Of a DNA stretch of 64,000 nt, positions 58,018 through 64,000 are shown one piece after another. The stretch's first letter is position 1. Every line of letters begins with the position of its first letter. The position numbers and the translations under genes are program-made. This DNA is from an uncultured Candidatus Actinomarina sp. (GTDB taxonomy: Bacteria; Actinomycetota; Acidimicrobiia; Actinomarinales; Actinomarinaceae): positions 1 to 64,000 of the forward strand of contig CACODT010000002.1 of assembly GCA_902626065.1 (NCBI GenBank), in the 5' to 3' direction. Below the pieces are notes generated by a model that was not told where the DNA came from, did not search any database, and was given only the letters and a program-made list of their open reading frames with translations.

Positions 58018-59369
58018 TTTAATTTTTTAAAAAATTCATAGAGAGATAATACTCCAAATCCAGTAGCACCTTTTCTGTTATCAGATCTTGCAGGACCAGC
58101 TATATCAAGATGTACCCAATCATTATCGCCAATAAATTCTTTAAGAAGTAGTGCAGCGGTAATTGCACCACCAAATCTTCCACCAGTATTTTTCATGTCC
58201 GCAAGGTCAGAATCTATTAGTTTTCTGTACCCGTCGAATAATGGTAGTGAATGAAAGATTTCATGTATCTCTTTTGATGATTCGATAAATTTTGTTTCTA
58301 AATCAGCATTATTTGATAATGTTGCTCCAATATCTAAACCTAAGGCGACATATGAAGCTCCAGTTAAAGTTGCAATATCACAAATTAGATCTGGATTTTT
58401 CTCCGATGCAAATGCTAGAGCATCAGCCATAATTAGTCTTCCTTCTGCATCAGTATTCATAACTTCAATAGTTTTGCCATTTCTTGTTACCAATACATCT
58501 CCAGGTCTTATTGCAGATCCACTAATCATGTTCTCAACAATTGGTGTATAAACTGTGAGTCCAATATCAACATTCGATCTAGCTACTAAGTTAATAACTC
58601 CCCAAGCACTTGCTGCACCTGTCATATCAGTCTTCATTGTTTCCATACCTGAAGGACTTTTAAGTGAGTACCCCCCTGTATCAAAAAGAACACCTTTGCC
58701 AATTAAAGCCACCTGATATTTGGCTTTTGAATTATATTTACCTACTAAAAAGTACGGAGGCCTATCAGATCCTTTTCCAACTCCTAAAACTCCACCAAAA
58801 TTGTTTTCCTCAAGCCATTCTTTGTCGTGTACCTCTACTTCTATTCCAGAGGAATCAACTAATTCTTTTACTTTATCAATAAATACTTCCGGTGATTTAT
58901 CTAATGCAGGTGTATTTATCAAATCTCTTACCCAAAAAATTGAACTCTGTTTTATATCATTTTCAAAAGTATCTTCATCCTTAAATGAAATAGAATTTAT
59001 GGTAGAATTTTCTTCAGATTTATAAGCATTAAACTTATATTGTGAATATAAAATTCCATCAATTACTAATGATTTATCTTTATCTAAATTAAGAAAATTA
59101 ATAACTGAATCCGATTCAATTTTTGATCCAATCGAAATACCAATATCATAGAAATTAACAATTGCATCGTCATCACCTAAACCAACTAAGAATGTTTTAT
59201 TTTCATTTTTAGAATATGAAGGAGGAACTAAAAGTATTTGGTTTAATTTACCTTTGAAAGAGTGAGTATCACAATATTCTTTAAATTGATTTTCATCAAA
59301 AAATTTTTCAAAATTATTTAATTCATTATTTGTAAAAAGAACATCAATATTCATTTGCTTGGAGTCCAT
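58014..59369 (-). CDS. pepA: Leucyl aminopeptidase (M17)
   Basis: M17 peptidases remove N-terminal residues from peptides with two metal ions. The 451-residue protein has GKGVLFDTGGYSLK and the hallmark NTDAEGRLIMADAL with metal ligands, then the C-terminal VHLDIAGPA. The N-terminal half is poorly conserved, as usual. It converges on the PBP gene (4-base overlap) and its start overlaps the end of the cobalamin adenosyltransferase gene by 19 bases. Confidence 0.94.
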   Translation of the reverse strand: MDSKQMNIDVLFTNNELNNFEKFFDENQFKEYCDTHSFKGKLNQILLVPPSYSKNENKTFLVGLGDDDAIVNFYDIGISIGSKIESDSVINFLNLDKDKSLVIDGILYSQYKFNAYKSEENSTINSISFKDEDTFENDIKQSSIFWVRDLINTPALDKSPEVFIDKVKELVDSSGIEVEVHDKEWLEENNFGGVLGVGKGSDRPPYFLVGKYNSKAKYQVALIGKGVLFDTGGYSLKSPSGMETMKTDMTGAASAWGVINLVARSNVDIGLTVYTPIVENMISGSAIRPGDVLVTRNGKTIEVMNTDAEGRLIMADALAFASEKNPDLICDIATLTGASYVALGLDIGATLSNNADLETKFIESSKEIHEIFHSLPLFDGYRKLIDSDLADMKNTGGRFGGAITAALLLKEFIGDNDWVHLDIAGPARSDNRKGATGFGVLSLYEFFKKLN

Positions 59370-59902
59370 TCATTTTCAAACTCTCTTGCTAACATCCATA
59401 ACAAATCTGATAGTCTATTTAAATATACAACCACTTGAGAGTCGTCTATTTCAAGATGTCTTTGCCATTTTACGCATTTTCTCTCAGCTCTTCTTGACAC
59501 CACACGGGCCCAATCAAATTTTGAGGAAATCTCATTTTCTCCAGGTACAACAAAATATTGAGGTATTCCATTTTTATCTTCTAGATAATCAATCTCTTCT
59601 TCAAGTTTTAGAATCATTTTTTTTTCAACTAACGTTTTATCTGGTTCTAACTTTTTCCTATTTTGTTTCGTTGTTGCCAACTCTGCACCAACAATAAACA
59701 GTTCTCTCTGGATTCTGAGAACTGATTCTTTAATTTCAATTGGAAGTTGTTTGTCTGCTCTGATTAAACCAATTGCCGCAACAAGTTCATCTACAGATCC
59801 ATAAGCATCTGGAGCTAAATCATCTTTTGAAACCGAATCCCCGAATAGTAATCGAGTTTTTCCTTTGTCACCTTTTTTTGTATATATTCTCATTACTATC
59901 AA
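59351..59902 (-). CDS. Cob(I)alamin adenosyltransferase, PduO type
   Basis: The 183-residue protein makes adenosylcobalamin from cob(I)alamin and ATP. It has the family start YTKKGDKGKTRLLFGDSVSKDDLAPDAYGSVDELVAAIG, and RVVSRRAERKCVKW plus NRLSDLLWMLAREFE at the end. The start ATG used here is the one after IVM (59890) or the first at 59902; both are possible. It implies cobalamin-dependent enzymes, such as a mutase or class II ribonucleotide reductase, elsewhere in the genome. Confidence 0.93.
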   Translation of the reverse strand: MIVMRIYTKKGDKGKTRLLFGDSVSKDDLAPDAYGSVDELVAAIGLIRADKQLPIEIKESVLRIQRELFIVGAELATTKQNRKKLEPDKTLVEKKMILKLEEEIDYLEDKNGIPQYFVVPGENEISSKFDWARVVSRRAERKCVKWQRHLEIDDSQVVVYLNRLSDLLWMLAREFENEWTPSK

Positions 59903-59909
59903 TATAGTC

Positions 59910-60563
59910 CTAGGACAAAAGTAATAGACCTCCAGATCCTCCTAGTGAGACTATCAATGATAAATAACTTAAGCCTGTTGAGGCCATAACTCCAGTATAA
60001 GATTTTTCTCCTAATGATTTAAATGATGCGAACGATAAAACAGATGTTGATATGAATAAAATTAAAATTACATTTTTAAATATTGTATCAATGTCTTGTC
60101 CTATAAATTCTAAATAAATAAGAGGAACAATAATAAGAGATTGGACTGTTCCTGTAAGGGCTATTTTTTTCATTCCCTCTTTAGATATTGTTGGGTCTAC
60201 TAAGAACCAGTGACCTATCATCATAGATGATAGAACACAGCTAACTAGTGATATTGGAAGCAAATAATTTATAGTTAAATCAATTATCCTTAAATCTAAA
60301 ATATCAAAGATTTCATAGTTTAAGGTTATAAAACTCGCCGAGAAGATATAAGGATGATAGTTTTTTTCTTTAATCAATAAAGTGCTTCCTAATAACAATA
60401 TCCCAATAACAGTAAATACCGTAAAATTTAATAAAATTACGAGTGAGATGATTGATATAAATAAAATGCTAAACCCTTTTCTTGGCTTGATTCGTAAATT
60501 TGAATAAAGAAGATAAGGTATGCAAAATACAAGTAAGACGTAAACAAATATGTTCAATTCCAT
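59910..60563 (-). CDS. Polytopic membrane protein of unknown function
   Basis: The 217-residue protein has about seven hydrophobic helices and few charged loops. The start is set at ATG 60563 (MELNIFVYV...); a longer frame to 60695 would overlap the divergent gene at 60586 by more than 100 bases and would begin in non-hydrophobic sequence. It has no recognisable family motif; it may be a small transporter-like or membrane scaffold protein. It lies 7 bases after the adenosyltransferase gene start, on the same strand. Confidence 0.75.
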   Translation of the reverse strand: MELNIFVYVLLVFCIPYLLYSNLRIKPRKGFSILFISIISLVILLNFTVFTVIGILLLGSTLLIKEKNYHPYIFSASFITLNYEIFDILDLRIIDLTINYLLPISLVSCVLSSMMIGHWFLVDPTISKEGMKKIALTGTVQSLIIVPLIYLEFIGQDIDTIFKNVILILFISTSVLSFASFKSLGEKSYTGVMASTGLSYLSLIVSLGGSGGLLLLS

Positions 60564-60585
60564 ATATCTTTTACAATAACAATAT

Positions 60586-60930
60586 ATGCTCAAGAATATA
60601 AATCTTCTTAAGGTTTTAAAAGCTCTAGTAATATCTTTAATTTTTATTAATGGAGTAAATATCTTATTTGATGGAGGTGATATTACTCTAAACACAAATT
60701 TTTTTATCTCACTTCTTATTTATTCAACACTAAGTTATATCGCTCTTTATGGATATGAATTAAATAAATTAGTTGGATTAATTTTATTTTTATCTATTAC
60801 ATTTCTTTCACCAAATATCTACCCAGACTTTGAAGGTGAACTTTTTCCGGTTACTTATGTTATTTTTGCTTTATTTTTAACCTATTTTTTAGGAATCAGA
60901 TTGTATAAAAAGTGGAAAACAAGTCTCTAA
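60586..60930 (+). CDS. Small polytopic membrane protein of unknown function
   Basis: The 114-residue protein has three or four hydrophobic helices (about 8-28, 38-58, 60-75 and 84-105) and a short basic tail (KKWKTSL). No family was recognised. Its start is 22 bases from the divergent membrane protein gene, and the SpoIID/peptidoglycan-binding gene follows 37 bases after its stop on the same strand, so they may be co-transcribed. Confidence 0.7.
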   Translation: MLKNINLLKVLKALVISLIFINGVNILFDGGDITLNTNFFISLLIYSTLSYIALYGYELNKLVGLILFLSITFLSPNIYPDFEGELFPVTYVIFALFLTYFLGIRLYKKWKTSL

Positions 60931-60967
60931 ATTAAATAAATGATGAAGGGTGAGTTAGAATAAGATA

Positions 60968-63925
60968 ATGTTACGGGGCATCTTTAAGAGATTTCTTTTT
61001 ATTTTTATATTTTCTTTATTGTTTCCGCTCATGACTCAGACAAAATCTTACTCTTTTCCTGTCGTAAAGCATAATACAATTGTAAGCTGTGCAGATAATG
61101 CTGTAGCTCCTCTCACAACAATCACAGATATTCAAACTTATCTTAAATGTAATGGATTTAGTCCAGGTCCTATTGATGGTGTTTCAGGGGGACGTACAAC
61201 TGCTGCAATTAAAACATTTCAAGCATCTGTTGGATTGACAGCAGATGGTGTTGTTGGACCTGCAACTAAACAAGCTATGAGAAGTTACAGTGCTGTTACA
61301 TTCACATTTACCGGCAGTGGTTGGGGTCATGGAGTGGGTCTTAGTCAATATGGAACTAAAGGCCTCACCGAACTTGGAGCAAGTTTCTGCAGTAACACTA
61401 GTTCATGTAATTCTGATGAGGTAGTTAAGTATTATTTTCAAGGTACAAACGTAAAGAATTTAAGTGATATTTCATTGTCATCACCAGATATTGCGTCCAA
61501 CAATAATGCTTTGTGGGTTGGCCTAGCAAGAAATGCAAAAAATATATCACTTACTACATTGCCTTCATCAAGTCCTCCAAGCCTTCAGATCTGCCAGGAT
61601 GGTTTATCAAACACAGCAGGCGTTCAGTTATTTCTTACATCTAGGGGTTTTGAACCAGGTCCAATCGATGGTGCTTATGGAGATAAGACCGCTGATGCTA
61701 TTCGAAGTTATCAAGCTTCAGTTGGTCTTGGTCAAACAGGATCAATCAATGATGAGCTGATGAGCAAGATTAAGTCTGATGCATCAAGTGATGGTCCCTG
61801 CGAATCAATTTGGGGTCCATTAAAAATTGGTGGTGGAGCAACAGTAAACATCATAAACAGTGGTAATGAATGTTATATGACAGGACACCCATTGGTACCA
61901 AAAATAAGGGCAGGTTGCAACATTGGTGTGAAATGGAGTGATGGAGGAAGAATTAGAGTTGGACCAAGAGAGCATAAACATGGAATTTTAAAATTGAGAA
62001 ATAAAAATGTTTCTTCAGGTTTTCACGTTTCATTAGCAGTAAATCTAGAAAAATATCTATATGGATTAGCAGAAATGCCTTCAAATTGGAATGTAAAAGC
62101 TCTCGAAGCTCAAGCATTAGTAGGAAGAAGCTACGCAGTCTTTCATTATCTTGATGAAAATATTCCATCAGCATCTACAAATCTTGATGCTGGCTTAAGT
62201 GAAAAACAAAAAGCATATTGCTGGTGTCATATTGGATCTACAGCTTCAAGCCAATATTATTACGGCTACTTAAAAGAGATATCGGGTCCCAATTGGGTAC
62301 AAGCTGTTAATAATACCTCTGGAAAAGTGATTACTTATGATGGTTCGTATACAAGAAGTAGCGTTATTCAGGCATTTTATTCATCATCTACTGGTGGAAA
62401 AACAAATACAAATGTTGTTGGATTTGGCTCAGCTACTCCATGGCCATATCTTCAAACCGTAGATGATCCGTGGTCAATAGATAATAGAGTTGGTAACGCA
62501 AAAGCAGCTTGGTCATTCGATTTTAATACCTATCAACTTTCAAAAAATATTCTATGTGGAGATACTCCTTGTTTTGATGCTTTAACAGATATTTACGTAT
62601 CTTCAGCTGCTGAGTCAGGAGCAGCTTTAGAAGTAACAATGAAAGGTTTTAAGAATGGTTCACCTAAATCTGTTACGAAGTCTGGGAGAAATATCAAATC
62701 TCAACTAGGATTCAGATCTCATTATTTTAAAACATCTAGTACTTCAGATATTTCTAGTTTAAAAGTGGGACCAGTCCAAGCAAATTCTTCGTCAAGTAAT
62801 AATGGCTCGGAAAATCTCTCATCTGGTGAAACAGCACAGTATGCAACTTCATTTGCAGGATTTAACTATATGGCTAAAGGAGGATTAATTAATGAATGTG
62901 ATGGAAATTCATCGGGTTGCCAAGCCAAATCTTTAACTCGAGAAGAAGCAGCAGCAATAGTAACGGTGGTAGGTGGGGTGTCCCAAGACTCTCCAAATGC
63001 TTATAGTGATGATGATCAAAGCATTTATCAGTCTGCAATAAATGGACTGCCATATTATGGAATGCAGGTTTGTTTTGGAAGTCCATTTGAAATTCTTCCT
63101 AAAGAAACTGTGGCTAGAGATGAGTTTGCATGTTTATTGGTTAAATCAATAAGGGCCGGAACAACAACAAATCTTTCTGGTTCTATTGACAAATACTCGG
63201 ATGAAGGTGCAAGTAAATGGACAAATGAAATAAACACTTTAGCGGCAAACAATGTAATACCTCCATGTAGTTCATTAAGTGATAAATTTTGTCCAAGTAG
63301 AAAAATTTCAATTGGAGAAGTATCTTATATAATAGACAAGCTTGTTGGCAAATCTCTTGTATCAAGCGATTTGTTTAATTCTTCTCCATTTAATAACTCA
63401 TGGGAGCCTTCTGGTGGTGAAGTTGAAAATGTGGCTGAAACTGCTGTTTCAAATCCAAATGCAGGAAATGATGCTTGTGTTCCCAAAGACAACACAGCAA
63501 TCATTATCAATTCAGTACTAGACGTCCAACAATTTCTTGTAAATAATGGATTTAATCCGGGACCTGTAGATGGACAATCTGGTCCAAAAACAAAAGCCGC
63601 AATAAAAGAGTTCCAACAAAAAAATGGTTTATTTGCTGATGGAATTGTCGGTAACAAAACAAAAGCTGCAATGAAAACTTACACAGGTTGCGAATCAGGA
63701 AATGTTTGTAAAGCAAGGGACAATACTGGTGCGAAACTAGATAGCGTTGCAGGAGTTCAAACATTTTTAGCAAACAACGGATTTAATCCTGGAATCATTG
63801 ATGGAGAAATGGGTTCCTATACGAGAGAAGCAATTAAAGCATTCCAAAGAAAAGTTGATTTAATTCCTGATGGAGTTGCAGGCACAAGAACCAAAAATGC
63901 AATGAAAGCTTATACTGGTTGTTAA
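60968..63925 (+). CDS. Secreted SpoIID/LytB-type protein with four peptidoglycan-binding domains
   Basis: The 985-residue protein has a signal peptide (about 1-27), then PG_binding_1 repeats at about 48-107, 208-270, 838-908 and 916-984, each with the FxPGxIDGxxGxxTxxAIxxFQ pattern. A SpoIID-type amidase-enhancer domain is split around the second repeat: SGWGHGVGLSQYGTKGL (about 113-130), then LYGLAEMPSNWNVKALEAQALVGRSYAVFHY and FYSSSTGGKT (about 355-505). A SLH-like region (about 628-795) follows. SpoIID proteins are lytic transglycosylases or hydrolase activators on stripped glycan. The protein probably remodels or binds the wall; the repeat arrangement is uncommon. Confidence 0.88.
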   Translation: MLRGIFKRFLFIFIFSLLFPLMTQTKSYSFPVVKHNTIVSCADNAVAPLTTITDIQTYLKCNGFSPGPIDGVSGGRTTAAIKTFQASVGLTADGVVGPATKQAMRSYSAVTFTFTGSGWGHGVGLSQYGTKGLTELGASFCSNTSSCNSDEVVKYYFQGTNVKNLSDISLSSPDIASNNNALWVGLARNAKNISLTTLPSSSPPSLQICQDGLSNTAGVQLFLTSRGFEPGPIDGAYGDKTADAIRSYQASVGLGQTGSINDELMSKIKSDASSDGPCESIWGPLKIGGGATVNIINSGNECYMTGHPLVPKIRAGCNIGVKWSDGGRIRVGPREHKHGILKLRNKNVSSGFHVSLAVNLEKYLYGLAEMPSNWNVKALEAQALVGRSYAVFHYLDENIPSASTNLDAGLSEKQKAYCWCHIGSTASSQYYYGYLKEISGPNWVQAVNNTSGKVITYDGSYTRSSVIQAFYSSSTGGKTNTNVVGFGSATPWPYLQTVDDPWSIDNRVGNAKAAWSFDFNTYQLSKNILCGDTPCFDALTDIYVSSAAESGAALEVTMKGFKNGSPKSVTKSGRNIKSQLGFRSHYFKTSSTSDISSLKVGPVQANSSSSNNGSENLSSGETAQYATSFAGFNYMAKGGLINECDGNSSGCQAKSLTREEAAAIVTVVGGVSQDSPNAYSDDDQSIYQSAINGLPYYGMQVCFGSPFEILPKETVARDEFACLLVKSIRAGTTTNLSGSIDKYSDEGASKWTNEINTLAANNVIPPCSSLSDKFCPSRKISIGEVSYIIDKLVGKSLVSSDLFNSSPFNNSWEPSGGEVENVAETAVSNPNAGNDACVPKDNTAIIINSVLDVQQFLVNNGFNPGPVDGQSGPKTKAAIKEFQQKNGLFADGIVGNKTKAAMKTYTGCESGNVCKARDNTGAKLDSVAGVQTFLANNGFNPGIIDGEMGSYTREAIKAFQRKVDLIPDGVAGTRTKNAMKAYTGC

Positions 63926-64000
63926 TTCAACAAACTTCTTATATCATCACTAATTTTTTTGGCACTAAAGTTAAATCTTTCAGTTAGCTCTTCAATTGGA
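63922..64000 (-). CDS. 3' end of a gene running off the window (unidentified)
   Basis: A minus-strand frame ends at TAA 63924-63922 and covers the last 25 codons in view, ending with RFNFSAKKISDDIRSLLN. The stop overlaps the stop of the convergent SpoIID gene. The fragment is too short to identify; the charged amphipathic tail would fit a soluble enzyme such as a transketolase C-terminus, but this is only a guess. Confidence 0.5.
   Translation of the reverse strand, partial: PIEELTERFNFSAKKISDDIRSLLN

Noticed and set aside
60564-60695. Longer start of the 217-residue membrane protein
   Set aside because: It overlaps the divergent gene at 60586 and begins with basic, non-membrane sequence; ATG 60563 starts directly with the first hydrophobic helix.

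Overview
The window is AT-rich DNA (about one third G+C by eye, not computed), densely packed with genes on both strands. It most likely comes from a small-genome, low-GC marine actinobacterium of the 'Candidatus Actinomarinales' or a related acidimicrobial lineage. Support: a WhiB1-type regulator, coenzyme F420 genes (cofD, cofE) with an F420/PPOX-type oxidoreductase, a mycoredoxin-like glutaredoxin, DUF3152 and DUF3107-like proteins, a class E-type sortase with an LAxTG-like signal, and two actinobacterial gene orders: prfB-ftsE-ftsX-(M23)-smpB, and tatD-rsmA-ispE-tRNA-Gln-glmU-prs. Genes often abut or overlap by ATGA. The genetic code looks standard, since several genes end in TGA.

Layout. 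1-11463 (minus): an accessory surface cassette. It has a 2867-residue adhesin-like protein that carries its own sorting signal and, beyond it, its own sortase domain; then a TetR regulator, a polytopic membrane protein and an HExxH protein cut by the window edge. 11522-14107: threonine synthesis (hom, thrC). 14155-17523: two secreted HExxH proteins. 17566-26559: housekeeping (YqeY, GDPD, whiB, prs, glmU, tRNA-Gln, ispE, rsmA, tatD, an AbrB regulator, rsmI) and a metallopeptidase-like lipoprotein. 26613-29984: mscL, an ABC exporter and lhgO. 29990-30327: tmRNA. 30379-32998: an unknown protein, a PPOX/F420 enzyme, a probable selenocysteine-containing AhpD-like protein and a DUF3152 metallopeptidase. 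33077-41927: a serA-like gene, thiol-redox genes, smpB, an M23 hydrolase, ftsX, ftsE, prfB (with the +1 frameshift) and secA. 41930-52549: sahH, sugar isomerase/mutase, glycosyltransferase and membrane genes for surface polysaccharide, cofD-cofE, and nucleotide-sugar genes. 52542-54974: a PrpD/citrate-synthase pair. 55051-63925: a bifunctional PBP with PASTA domains, pepA, a cobalamin adenosyltransferase, two small membrane proteins and a SpoIID/peptidoglycan-binding protein. The last bases hold the 3' end of another gene.

The genes group into three themes. The first is cell envelope building and decoration: FtsEX with an M23 hydrolase, the PBP, SpoIID, GlmU, sugar nucleotides, and many secreted proteins with Thr/Ser linkers. 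The second is quality control and translation: tmRNA, SmpB, RF2, SecA, RsmA and RsmI. The third is redox and cofactors: thioredoxin, mycoredoxin, the AhpD-like protein, F420 and adenosylcobalamin. The most notable items are the sortase-substrate fusion (2860-11463), the likely selenoprotein with a SECIS-like hairpin (31473-32036), and a perfect CRP-type operator between whiB and a GDPD gene (18716-18733). No stretch longer than about 300 bases lacks a gene; the largest gap between protein genes (29985-30378) is filled by tmRNA.
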